From assembly GCF_028736035.1 (NCBI RefSeq), contig NZ_CP117866.1:6820001-6884000 (forward strand): a stretch of 64,000 bases of DNA, read 5' to 3'. This document shows, one piece after another, positions 39,769 to 48,393 of this stretch. The DNA comes from Streptomyces sp. T12. GTDB taxonomy: Bacteria; Actinomycetota; Actinomycetes; Streptomycetales; Streptomycetaceae. How positions within the stretch are numbered: the stretch's first letter is position 1; each line of letters begins with the position of its first letter. The position numbers and the translations under genes are program-made. Below the pieces are notes generated by a model that had not been told where the DNA came from, made no database searches, and saw nothing but the letters and a program-made list of their open reading frames with translations.

Positions 39769-40152
39769 GCAGGGAAGCGCCGTTTCCTGTACGCCGGTCC
39801 CGAAGAGGTGCGGCGGATCGAGGTGAACCGTCGCCGGTCGGCCGAGGTCGGCCGAGGTCGGGCTAGCGGGCCTCGCCCGCCGTCGGCGAGCGGCATGGCC
39901 GGCGCGCGGGGCGGCCATGCCGCCGGTGGCCATCACCATCCCGTACCTGTCCCTGATCTCCGATGACGCACCATGGGTGCGACGGGATGGCCGAGGAGAC
40001 CACCTCCCGCGGCTGAGTGCACCTCGCCGCAGAGGGTCGCGGCGGCCGCGCGGTCGGCGTCCCGCCGTATGGGCCACGCTGTTACAGGAGGGGCGCGGCC
40101 CGCGTTTCTGGGTTTCGGGGCACATCGGGCCGCCGACCATCTCCTGGTGGCC
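39769..40152. other. Intergenic region with no supported gene
   Basis: About 380 bases between the toxin gene and the minus-strand ATPase. It has a small CGGCCGAGGT duplication near 39840-39860. Frames crossing it lack both ribosome-binding sites and consistent codon bias. Confidence 0.5.
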
Positions 40153-40566
40153 TTACTCCCGTACGCCGGACAGTTCGAACCACACCACCTTCCATCCGGG
40201 CGCGTGCGAGTGGCTGATCACCGGGTAGCGGCCCCAAGCGTCCGCCAGGGCTTCCACCAGGTAGAGGCCGCGACCGAAGTCCTGGTCCGGGGTGCAGGGC
40301 AAGGGGGCGGGGAGTTCTGGGTGGTTGTCCATGACTCCGATGCGTACGGTGCTGCCGCGGGAACGGAGTCTGACGGTGACCGGGCCGTCCGAGTGTTTCA
40401 CGGAGTTGGAGACGAGCTCCGAGGTCAACAGTTCGGCGGTGTAGGTGAGTTCGGGCGTGTGGGCGTAACCGAGCAGGGCCGTGCGGACGGTGCGGCGGGC
40501 GATCGAGAGTGCTCGCGGGTCGTTGGGGAGCTTGAGGTGGCACTCCCAGGACCGAGGGTCGGACAT
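40153..40566 (-). CDS. AbaA/WhiJ-cluster ATP-binding (RsbW-like) protein
   Basis: 137 residues covering the HATPase_c fold: LTSELVSNSVKHSDGPVTVRL (N-box), GVMDNHPELPAPLPC (G1) and FGRGLYLVEALADAWGRYP (G2). Divergent from the HTH/DUF5753 regulator at 40838, with a DUF397-like gene after it. This trio resembles the abaA/whiJ-type clusters scattered through Streptomyces genomes, which affect development and secondary metabolism. The protein probably acts as an anti-sigma-like factor. Confidence 0.88.
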   Translation of the reverse strand: MSDPRSWECHLKLPNDPRALSIARRTVRTALLGYAHTPELTYTAELLTSELVSNSVKHSDGPVTVRLRSRGSTVRIGVMDNHPELPAPLPCTPDQDFGRGLYLVEALADAWGRYPVISHSHAPGWKVVWFELSGVRE

Positions 40567-40837
40567 GCGGAGTCTCCGTTCCGGGTGGGGGTGGGGGTGG
40601 GGCGGGTTCGGTTGGGTTCAGTTGGTGAACGGCAGTTGGCGACCTGTCTCCCTGGCGCGGCCCACCCCACCCAGGGAGGAGGGTGCGGGCAGGCTCGCGC
40701 GATGCGCTTCCAACTGCCGTGGGTAGCCGTCGCGTTACCGAATGTAGAGACCGCGGAGTCACGGTGTCCACCGAGATGGAGATAATTACCCCCTGAATGC
40801 TTGGACGTGCCTGCCCTTGCCCAGGCAGACTGTCGCC

Positions 40838-41689
40838 ATGTCAACCAGAACCACTCCGACGGAACGGCAGAAGCGCCTGGGTGCCGAGCTGCGCAAGATG
40901 CGCCTGGCGGCAGGCGCCACCACGGAGTACGCGGCAGGCCTCCTGGGGATCGACAGGACGCGGCTGTCCAACATGGAGTCGGGTATCCGCCCCTTCTCAC
41001 CGGAACGCATCCGCACCTTGGCCTGCAACTATGCGTGCACGGACGAGACTTACGTTGACGCCCTGGTGGCCATAGCGGCTGGAAAGGTACGCGGGTGGTG
41101 GGAGCATCACCGAGGAACGCTGCCCTCAGGGCTCCTGGATATCGCCGAGTTGGAGTGGCATGCGGCCCGCGTCCGGACCGCTCAGGTCATGCACGCCCCC
41201 GGCCTGCTCCAGACCGAGGAGTACGCCCGCGCCGTCTTCGCTGCCGTACTGCCACCGCTAAGCCGACTGGAGGTCGAGCTGCGCGTAGCGCACCGCATGG
41301 AGCGCCAACAGGTTTTCGAACGGTCGGAACCGCTCCCGTACATCGCCTACGTCCATGAAGCAGCCCTGCGTATGCCCTACGGCGGCAGGGAAGCGACCCG
41401 GGAGCAGCTCAAGCATCTGGCCGTCCAGTCTGAACGAGAGAACATTGAAGTCCGTGTGATCTCCACCCTCAAAGGCGGGTTCCCCGGCGCGGGACACGCG
41501 CTGCTCTATGCGGACGGGGCTGTGCCTCAACTGGACACCGTGCAACTGGACTCGGCGCACGGGCCGGAATTCACTCATGCCGAGGCCCAGCTCACGAAGT
41601 ACCGTGCGCATCTGGACTGGATGGACGACGCGGCGATGAGTTCGGAAGCATCGCGTGACGTTATCCACAAGATCGCCCGTGAGCTGTAG
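40838..41689 (+). CDS. HTH regulator with DUF5753-type C-terminal domain
   Basis: 283 residues from the ATG at 40838. N-terminal XRE helix-turn-helix (RLGAELRKMRLAAGATTEYAAGLLGIDRTRLSNMESGIRPFSPERI), then the DUF5753 domain (HAARVRTAQVMHAPGLLQTEEYARAVF, VELRVAHRMERQQVF, AYVHEAALRMPYGG, VRVISTLKGGFPGAGHALLY). In the whiJ system such proteins are DNA-binding repressors modulated by the small DUF397 partner. Nine bases separate it from that partner gene. Confidence 0.92.
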   Translation: MSTRTTPTERQKRLGAELRKMRLAAGATTEYAAGLLGIDRTRLSNMESGIRPFSPERIRTLACNYACTDETYVDALVAIAAGKVRGWWEHHRGTLPSGLLDIAELEWHAARVRTAQVMHAPGLLQTEEYARAVFAAVLPPLSRLEVELRVAHRMERQQVFERSEPLPYIAYVHEAALRMPYGGREATREQLKHLAVQSERENIEVRVISTLKGGFPGAGHALLYADGAVPQLDTVQLDSAHGPEFTHAEAQLTKYRAHLDWMDDAAMSSEASRDVIHKIAREL

Positions 41690-41697
41690 GAGACGTC

Positions 41698-41892
41698 ATG
41701 ACTAGTCGCATCACCTGGGAAGAGCCATTCTGCGGTGAAGGCAACAACTGCTTCCGCCTCGGCACCGACCCCGACGGCAACGCCTACATCGCCATAGCCG
41801 GCGCCGAGGACACCTACCTCACGGACACCCGCGAAGCCCTCCGCGCGCTCATCCTCGACATCAAAGCAGGGAAGGCGGACCACCTGCTCTGA
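41698..41892 (+). CDS. DUF397-family small protein
   Basis: 64 residues (WEEPFCGEGNNCFRLG...GNAYIAIAGAEDTYLTDTREALRALILDIKAGKAD), diverged but with the W-x-x-S/P...GEGxNC...hydrophobic core and acidic C-terminal helix seen in DUF397. GGAG upstream of the ATG. These act with the neighbouring HTH regulator, perhaps as a toxin-antitoxin-like or switch pair. Confidence 0.8.
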   Translation: MTSRITWEEPFCGEGNNCFRLGTDPDGNAYIAIAGAEDTYLTDTREALRALILDIKAGKADHLL

Positions 41893-42264
41893 GGTGTTGC
41901 CCCGGTCGCGCTGCCCCCTTGAGGGGGCGCGGGCATTCGCATCGTGAAACCTGAGGCTGACTGGGATGCGATGCTCCGACTGGGAAGTAAACAGTGCCCC
42001 TTCGGCTACTCGCCCGTTCCTCGAGCCACGGTATGAGATACCTCCAGGTGCCCCTGTCAGGCGATCGCCCCATAGGCGCTCTTTTCGGCCATCGGTAGCG
42101 CTGACGGCGCGAGCGACTGTCACGATTTCGTGACGTTCAGTTGCGACCGACTGTGCCCAACTTGCCCACTTGTGCGTTTACTTGCGCGCGCAAAGAAGGT
42201 AGGCGAATTGTCAGTACCCGTAGCTAAAGTGAAACCTGACGCTTTGGCTAACGGGGAGGACGCT
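41893..42264. other. Intergenic region with terminator hairpin and palindrome
   Basis: About 370 bases upstream of the ESX-associated block. GCCCCC-TTGA-GGGGGC (41913-41928) is a probable terminator for the whiJ-like operon. TTGCGCGCGCAA (42182-42193) is a perfect 12-base palindrome 72 bases before the next gene, a good operator candidate. No gene is supported. Confidence 0.5.
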
Positions 42265-42855
42265 GTGGCGGAGGACGTGCCGATCGACGCACCTGTGGCG
42301 GACCCAGCCGCATGGGCGGAGGGTGCATTGGGGGGACCAGTCGCATCGTGGGGCGCAGAGGCGTTCGGCGTCGGGGGAGGCCTCCAGGCAGCCGTTTCGG
42401 CTGTTGGTGACGTCATCACCGAGTTGCAGTCCTTCACGAAGTTCCGAGACCGCATCGACGCGCTCCTGCGTGACCTGCGGGAAGGACCCGCAGGCCCGAA
42501 GCAGGTGGGACAGGACACGGTGTCGCGGGCCAACTTCGGTGGAGGATCCGACGGTTGGGCCGAGGCAACCAACCTCTTTGGCTCGTACGAGACGGTGATC
42601 TCGGAGTTGGAGAAGCTCTCCAAGCTCCTGACCGACTCCATCGAGGGCATGAGCATCGCGGTCCTGGCCTCGCACAAGGGCTACGAGAACGTGGACGCGG
42701 ACGTCCGCCAGCGCATGCTGGCGATCAGCAAGGACACGACCGAGCACTACGGCGGCACCTACGAGCCGCCGGTTCCGGGTGGGCCAGGTGGGGAGACCAC
42801 GAAGCCGGGCGGCACCGCGGGCAGCGGCGACACGTCCGGCGCATCGGGCTTCTGA
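42265..42855 (+). CDS. ESX-locus helical protein, unknown
   Basis: 196 residues from the GTG at 42265, which follows GGGGAGGA. The N-terminus is Ala/Pro/Val-rich (AEDVPIDAPVADPAAWAEGAL). The middle is helical (AAVSAVGDVITELQSFTKFRDRIDALLRDL and ETVISELEKLSKLLTDSIEGMSIAVLASHKGYENVDADVRQRMLAISKDT) and resembles WXG100-type helical hairpins. The C-terminal tail is Gly/Pro/Thr-rich. First gene of a six-gene block with other ESX-type proteins, so a secreted type VII partner or chaperone is the best guess. Confidence 0.7.
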   Translation: MAEDVPIDAPVADPAAWAEGALGGPVASWGAEAFGVGGGLQAAVSAVGDVITELQSFTKFRDRIDALLRDLREGPAGPKQVGQDTVSRANFGGGSDGWAEATNLFGSYETVISELEKLSKLLTDSIEGMSIAVLASHKGYENVDADVRQRMLAISKDTTEHYGGTYEPPVPGGPGGETTKPGGTAGSGDTSGASGF

Positions 42856-42912
42856 TGATGACGGCCGGTCACGCAACACGGGGACACACACGGGGATAAG
42901 CGGGGAGTCGAG

Positions 42913-44688
42913 ATGGGCGACAAAGGCGGGGGCGGCGGCAAGACGCCGTTCGAGGGCATGAGCCACGAGGGCATGCTCGCCTGGCTGGATCAGGCCGATC
43001 CCAACGCGGTGATCTTCGCCGCGGCCAAGCTCTTGCGGGTGGGCGCAGAGATCAAGAAGGCCGGCGAGGAGCTGAAGACGCGCCCGCAGTGGGTGAGTTG
43101 GAAGGGGGAAGGAGCCGACGCGTTCCGCACCTGGAGCGGAGACCTGGCGAACGCGACGCTGCGCTTGGCCGACTACAGCGAAGGCGCGTCGAAGTGGCTC
43201 CAGGAGGCCGCCGGCACGATCGCGAGCGTCCAGGCCTCGATCCCCCGGGACACGAAGTACGGCCAGTCCACCCTGAGCAAGGCGCAGGCGAACCTGGACG
43301 CAGCGAAGGCCACGCCCAAGGACCCTGATTCGGCTTCCGTCTCCCGTGACTCCACCAGGGACATTCAGGCGGTCATGGCCAAGCGGGAGTCGGAGCGGCA
43401 AGAGGCTGCTCGGCAGATGAAGAAGCTAGGGGAGTCCTACACGCTGTCTGCGGAGCAGATGGACGGGTTGGAGAAGCCGGTGTTTCCGCCGCCGCCTGCG
43501 GTTGTGATGCCGGATGGCAGCTTTGACGAGATGAGCGAGGATCTCGCACGGCAGGGTGCTGCCGATGGCGCGGCTGCGTCCGGCACGAGTGGAGCGGCCA
43601 GGCCTGGCGAGCAGGCCGGTGGTTCAACGAGCCAGGGGCATGGAGGGAGCAAGCCGGTTGGAGCTCCCGAGTCTTCCGTCGATGCTCCTGGAATCCCCGC
43701 CGGAGGAGCTGTGCGTCCACAGGCGCCCACGGCGATGGAGATCGACAGTGTTGCCACCCTGCCCGCAACACCGGCTACCCCGTCGGGGCCGCCAAGTGGC
43801 CCGCCGATGGCAGGAGGGCGGCCAGAAGGAACTCCGCCGATGCCTTCCGGAGTGGTACCCCCGTCGGGGGGAGGTGTACAGAGGCCGACCAGCCCCTCGA
43901 CAGGAACAAGCCGCCCCTCCACGGGGCTCCGGCCCCCGGTGAGCCCTGGCCAGACTCCGATCGGCACGAGGCCTACCCCCCAGCGGCCCGCAGAGGGAGG
44001 AGGCATCACGGGTGGTAGGCCCGTACCGTCGGCTCCCGGGCGAGCCACTGGCGGCATCCCCCGCGGCACAGTGATCGGCGGTGAGGGCATCCACGGCCGT
44101 GGCCCAGCGGGGCAACCCGTCGGCACAGGACGACCGGGGGGTGTCCAGGGTGGTACGGGAAGTGGCCGACGCATCGCCGGACAGCCCGAAGGCATTGTTG
44201 GTGGTCGCCCGCAGGGTCCGGGCGGTGCGCATGTCCGTCCCATCAGTACTGGCGGCTCAACCCCTGCACGTGGTGCGGCTCCCTCCACACCTGGCGGTGG
44301 AACCGGGGGGCGTCGCTCCGCCCCGGAAACTGGAGGCATCGTCGGCGGCCGTCCCCAGCAGGCTGGGACGGGGAGCTCGCGCCCCTTCACCCCGGGCGGC
44401 TCTGGAGCGGTACACGGTGTTTCGGGCGGCAGCGGGAGTCCTGCAAGTCCTGCAGGTCAGGGCGGCACGCGCGGTGGTCCCTCGGCCTCGGGCGCGGTGC
44501 GCCGGACAGGCGAGCCGCAGCACGGTGCCGGACCGGTTGGGCGTGGTGGATCGGTGGTCCCGCCGGGCTCTCGCTCGACGGAATCACGTCGTGAGGATCG
44601 GCAGAGCGAGCGTCCCGACTACCTCACCGAGGATGAAGAGACCTGGAGACAGGGTGTCCGTCGCGCGACACCCCCTGTTGTCGACTGA
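42913..44688 (+). CDS. PPE/WXG-like ESX substrate with long low-complexity tail
   Basis: 591 residues. Residues ~1-200 form an ESX-type helical domain with the WXG turn in WVSWKGEGADAF. Residues ~200-560 are Gly/Pro/Ser/Thr-rich with many GGRP- and TGGRP-type repeats. The C-terminus has RPDYLTEDEETWRQGVRRATPPVVD: Tyr-x-x-x-Asp/Glu (YLTED) fits the general type VII export signal and this ending recurs in actinobacterial ESX proteins. It should be exported by the ESX system and could span the cell wall. GGGGAG upstream of the ATG. Confidence 0.82.
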   Translation: MGDKGGGGGKTPFEGMSHEGMLAWLDQADPNAVIFAAAKLLRVGAEIKKAGEELKTRPQWVSWKGEGADAFRTWSGDLANATLRLADYSEGASKWLQEAAGTIASVQASIPRDTKYGQSTLSKAQANLDAAKATPKDPDSASVSRDSTRDIQAVMAKRESERQEAARQMKKLGESYTLSAEQMDGLEKPVFPPPPAVVMPDGSFDEMSEDLARQGAADGAAASGTSGAARPGEQAGGSTSQGHGGSKPVGAPESSVDAPGIPAGGAVRPQAPTAMEIDSVATLPATPATPSGPPSGPPMAGGRPEGTPPMPSGVVPPSGGGVQRPTSPSTGTSRPSTGLRPPVSPGQTPIGTRPTPQRPAEGGGITGGRPVPSAPGRATGGIPRGTVIGGEGIHGRGPAGQPVGTGRPGGVQGGTGSGRRIAGQPEGIVGGRPQGPGGAHVRPISTGGSTPARGAAPSTPGGGTGGRRSAPETGGIVGGRPQQAGTGSSRPFTPGGSGAVHGVSGGSGSPASPAGQGGTRGGPSASGAVRRTGEPQHGAGPVGRGGSVVPPGSRSTESRREDRQSERPDYLTEDEETWRQGVRRATPPVVD

Positions 44689-44716
44689 ATTCATTAGGAC
44701 CGCAAGAGGAATGCCG

Positions 44717-45934
44717 ATGCCCACCAGCAACATGCAGCGTGTCGCTCACAGAACTCTGCTGCCGGGAGTACTAGCGGTCCTGTTGGTATGCACCGCCACC
44801 GCGCCGTCCCACGCGGAGTCCATCCGTTCCCAGCAGTGGCATCTGACCGCCATGAAGGCGGAGGAGATGTGGAAGATCACCAAGGGCGAGGGGGTCACAG
44901 TCGCAGTCATCGACAGCGGGGTCGACGACCAGAACCCTGACCTCCGCGGCCGAGTATTGGAGGGGAAGGACTTCGCGCCAGCCACCAAGGGCGATCAGCA
45001 CACTGACTATCGGGGCCACGGAACGGGCATGGCTGGATTGATTGCCGGAACCGGGGAAAGCGGGGGAGGCGACGGGGCTTTCGGCCTCGCCCCTGGGGCA
45101 AAGATTCTGCCCATCCGAGTACATGAGAACGCATCCGCATTCCCCAAGGCAATCCGGTATGCCGCCGACGCAGGGGCCAAGGTCATCAATATTTCCATGG
45201 GGTCGGAGGTAGAGACCCCGGGAGGGCCCTGGCAGGCAGAGAGCGATGCTGTGAAGTATGCCCTGGATAAGGGGGCCCTGATCTTCGCAGCCGTCGGCAA
45301 TAACGGCGACTCATCTCTCTCGTACCCCGCTGCCACTCCAGGGATCGTCGGAATAGGAGCGATCGGCCAAGACCTCCGCAAAACCTCCGCGTCACAGTAC
45401 GGCCCCCAAGTCGACCTGGCGGCGCCGGGCATCGACATGGTCCACGCATGTGGTGGCAAGACGGAGCTGTGCAAGAGCAGTGGCACGAGTGACGCCACCG
45501 CCCTCGCCTCCGCCAGCGCGGCCCTCATCTGGTCGAAGCACCCTGACTGGACCAACAACCAGGTCCTCAGGGTCATGCTCAACACCGCAGCCGGCCCCAC
45601 AAGCGGCGCCAAGCGAAACGACTACATCGGCTACGGAGTTGTGCGTCCCCGGATCGCCCTGAAGACCCCCGGCGATCCCGGCCCAGCCGACGAATACCCT
45701 CTGCCCGATCTTGCCGCCGCAGAGCCCATGTCTCCGTCTCCGAAGGCCTCTGAGTCCGCTGGGACCAAGAACGAGGAGGACAAGCAGTCCGCCGCCGTCC
45801 CCGCACACGACGATGACAGCGACTCGGCTCTCTGGATCACGCTGGGCGTAGGTGCTGCCGCTCTGCTGGGTGCCGCAATCGCCATCCCTGTAGTGCGCGC
45901 CCGGCGCCGCAACACGACGTCCATCGCTCACTGA
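44717..45934 (+). CDS. mycP: Type VII secretion-associated subtilisin-like protease (mycosin), second copy
   Basis: 405 residues from the ATG at 44717 (AGAGGA six bases upstream). Signal peptide ending near SHA-ES, then the S8 domain: Asp66 in AVIDSGVDD, His101 in YRGHGTGMAG, Asn in AAVGNNGDSS and Ser258 in SSGTSDATALASA (the usual Pro two residues after GTSxA is missing). A Ser/Asp-rich linker and one C-terminal membrane helix (~372-392, LWITLGVGAAALLGAAIAIPVV) anchor it. Mycosins are essential for ESX secretion in mycobacteria. This one sits in the effector block, 12 kb from the core-locus mycosin. Confidence 0.9.
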   Translation: MPTSNMQRVAHRTLLPGVLAVLLVCTATAPSHAESIRSQQWHLTAMKAEEMWKITKGEGVTVAVIDSGVDDQNPDLRGRVLEGKDFAPATKGDQHTDYRGHGTGMAGLIAGTGESGGGDGAFGLAPGAKILPIRVHENASAFPKAIRYAADAGAKVINISMGSEVETPGGPWQAESDAVKYALDKGALIFAAVGNNGDSSLSYPAATPGIVGIGAIGQDLRKTSASQYGPQVDLAAPGIDMVHACGGKTELCKSSGTSDATALASASAALIWSKHPDWTNNQVLRVMLNTAAGPTSGAKRNDYIGYGVVRPRIALKTPGDPGPADEYPLPDLAAAEPMSPSPKASESAGTKNEEDKQSAAVPAHDDDSDSALWITLGVGAAALLGAAIAIPVVRARRRNTTSIAH

Positions 45935-46080
45935 GTACGGATACTCAGACGCGCTGGTGGCAGATACGGATGGGGCACGTGATGCCGTGGCACTACCGTA
46001 CTTCGCGACCACCGCAGCGTCGCGGTCGCACGTTCACAACCGTTCGACGGCATTCGATGAGACACGGGGAGGGACCACGC

Positions 46081-46551
46081 ATGGCGTGGGACGAATGGGA
46101 GCAGCTCAAGGCCGCGGTGGCCGAGCGGCACGCCGCACAGATGCAGCTCAACCAGTTGCCGGCCGATCAGGGAGGCAGCAGTACAAGCGGTGTCTACGGT
46201 CCTCCCTCTGGCAAGTTGAGATCGGACAGGGCCGCGTGGTCCAAGGCGGGGAAGGACGTTGGCGCACTGCGCGGGAACATCGGCAAGGCGCTGGCGAAGC
46301 TTGAGGACGGGCAGAAGGGACTCGGTGATGCTTCCGGGAGCCTGACTGCTGCCGCCCAGCGGGACGTCTATGACTCCTGGGAGCGGTACGTCAAGGACGT
46401 GAGCAGGCGATGCGATGCGCTGGCGGGAGTGTTCGAGAAGGTGGGCAACGACCAAATGAGGACCGATGAGGCGGTCAAGGCTGAGATCGCCACGCTGAAG
46501 GTCCAGTTCGAGGACACGCCCGTAGTCGGCGGCCAGGCCGAGGGGCAGTGA
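46081..46551 (+). CDS. ESX-like helical protein
   Basis: 156 residues; ATG at 46081 with GGGAGGG upstream. Entirely helical with an ESX-like hairpin (RAAWSKAGKDVGALRGNIGKALAKLEDGQKGLGDASGSL...DSWERYVKDVSRRCDALAGVFEKVGNDQMRTDEAVKAEIATL); the turn reads WSKAG, not a strict WXG. Ten bases before the hydrolase gene. It may be a partner or chaperone for export of the hydrolase. Confidence 0.75.
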   Translation: MAWDEWEQLKAAVAERHAAQMQLNQLPADQGGSSTSGVYGPPSGKLRSDRAAWSKAGKDVGALRGNIGKALAKLEDGQKGLGDASGSLTAAAQRDVYDSWERYVKDVSRRCDALAGVFEKVGNDQMRTDEAVKAEIATLKVQFEDTPVVGGQAEGQ

Positions 46552-46560
46552 CAAGGAGCC

Positions 46561-48393
46561 ATGGACCTCGCAACCCTCAGTGCGCTGAAGCCGTCGGAGT
46601 TCTCGGATGCGGCCGACGGATATCGCAGTACGAGTGACATGGCCAGCACGGCCAAGGACCGTATCGAGCACCAGATCACAGTGGCCATGCGTCAGGCCAA
46701 CGAGGGCGAGGCTGCGACAGCGGGGATGAAGCAGCTGCGGGACCTGGCTGAGAACTTCCACTACACCCAGGTGGAGTGCGGCCTGGTCGCCGCGGCGCTC
46801 AACGGGTTCGCGTACGACTTGGAAGCGGCCAAGAAGAAGCTGGACGCGGCGGTCGAGGGCGCCCAAGCCGAGAAGTTCACTGTGAACCCCGACGGCTCGA
46901 TCACCTACCCGGCCAGCGGCGAGCAGGTCGACGGCAAGGTTCCCCAAGGCGGCACCGTGAGCAGCCTGCCAGACGGTACAGCTGCTGCGATTGGCCACCA
47001 GGCTGCAAACGTAGACCCCAACCCCAATCACCGCCGAGCGCTGGACTACGTCGACCTCATCGCTGATGCCCTCCAGCAGGCTACGGAGGCCGACGAGAAG
47101 TGGGCGCCGAAGCTGCGGGCCCTGAAGGCCGACGACGACCTGACCGTCTCCGACCGGGACTGGTCAGACGTGAAGAAGGACACCGCTGGTGTCCTCAAGG
47201 GAGCCGAGGACTACCTGGACTCGATCAAGGAACCGCCCAAGCACGGGACTCCCGAGGACAACGCTCAGTGGTGGAAGAGCCTCACCGACGAGCAGCGGGC
47301 GGATTACATAGCTGTGCATCCTGATTCGATCGGGTGGATGGACGGGCTTCCTGCCGCTGTACGTGACGAGGCGAACAGAACGGTTCTTGCGGAGGCCCGT
47401 GGCGTCGCGCAGGGCGAGTTGAACGCCTGGATGGCGAAGGAGCCCAAGCCGGCTTACTACGAGCGCGAAATCATCAACGCCCAGACGGGTGAGCGGTGGA
47501 CTGCAAAGATTCCGACGGAGGAATGGAGGGAGTGGGAAAAGAAACGGAAAGAACTTCAGAGTCCAATCGACGCTATGGACGCGATCCAGGACCGATACGA
47601 CAACTATGCTGGTGACGAGAGTACCCGGCCTTATCTCCTCGGGTTCGACAACAAGAAGCTCGGGCATGTCGTCATGTCCATCGGAAACCCCGACACCGCT
47701 GACAACGTAGTGACATATGTTCCGGGAACCGGGACCAAGCTGATCAGTATTGATGGCGACATCTCAAGGGCTGAGCTTCTTCAGGACCAAGCAACAATTG
47801 CGGACCCTCTGCATTCGACAGCATCGATAATGTGGCTTGGTTACGACGCTCCGCAGAGTCTTATGGGCGACGCGACTGACGCCAAGTGGGCCGACAATGC
47901 ACGTGAGCCTTTGAACAGTTTCCTGACCGGCCTTGACACGGCCCATCGCGGAGGCCATGCGAATTCAACAATCATGGGCCACAGCTACGGCACTCTTGTG
48001 GCCGGCGAGACGATGCGTGATCACCCAGACCTGCCCGTAGACAACGCGATTCTGGTAGGAAGTCCGGGCGTAGGGGTCAACCACGCCAAGGACCTGAACA
48101 TCCCCGCAGATCATGTCTGGGCTGCCACGGCGAAGAACGATCTCGTCAACGTGGCTCCACCGCCCGCAGGCATGCTGGCGCCGCTGAATCCGAAGGCATA
48201 CATGCGCCTCTTCGACGACCACTCGATCATGTACGGTAACGATCCGACGTCCGACGAATTTGGTGGGCGGACTTTCAGGGTTGCTGACGGTAAATTCCCC
48301 GGCGCGGATGGCTTCATGCCCGCTCACTCCCAGTACTGGGAAGGTGATTCCCTGGCTGATATGGCGAAGATCGCAACCGGAGGAACTCCGTGA
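46561..48393 (+). CDS. ESX-linked alpha/beta hydrolase (DUF1023-like)
   Basis: 610 residues. The N-terminal ~250 residues are helical and WXG100-like (LSALKPSEFSDAADGYRSTSDMASTAKDR...), the C-terminal ~300 form an alpha/beta hydrolase domain with nucleophile Ser475 in IMGHSYGTLVAGE, after VTYVPGTGTKLISIDG and MWLGYDAPQSL. A likely catalytic His lies in FDDHSIMYGNDP near residue 558. Such DUF1023 hydrolases accompany WXG100 genes in actinobacteria. It is probably a type VII-exported or surface enzyme; lipid or ester substrates are possible. The stop overlaps the lipoprotein start (GTGA). Codon third positions are noticeably less GC-rich than in neighbours, suggesting transfer. Confidence 0.85.
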   Translation: MDLATLSALKPSEFSDAADGYRSTSDMASTAKDRIEHQITVAMRQANEGEAATAGMKQLRDLAENFHYTQVECGLVAAALNGFAYDLEAAKKKLDAAVEGAQAEKFTVNPDGSITYPASGEQVDGKVPQGGTVSSLPDGTAAAIGHQAANVDPNPNHRRALDYVDLIADALQQATEADEKWAPKLRALKADDDLTVSDRDWSDVKKDTAGVLKGAEDYLDSIKEPPKHGTPEDNAQWWKSLTDEQRADYIAVHPDSIGWMDGLPAAVRDEANRTVLAEARGVAQGELNAWMAKEPKPAYYEREIINAQTGERWTAKIPTEEWREWEKKRKELQSPIDAMDAIQDRYDNYAGDESTRPYLLGFDNKKLGHVVMSIGNPDTADNVVTYVPGTGTKLISIDGDISRAELLQDQATIADPLHSTASIMWLGYDAPQSLMGDATDAKWADNAREPLNSFLTGLDTAHRGGHANSTIMGHSYGTLVAGETMRDHPDLPVDNAILVGSPGVGVNHAKDLNIPADHVWAATAKNDLVNVAPPPAGMLAPLNPKAYMRLFDDHSIMYGNDPTSDEFGGRTFRVADGKFPGADGFMPAHSQYWEGDSLADMAKIATGGTP

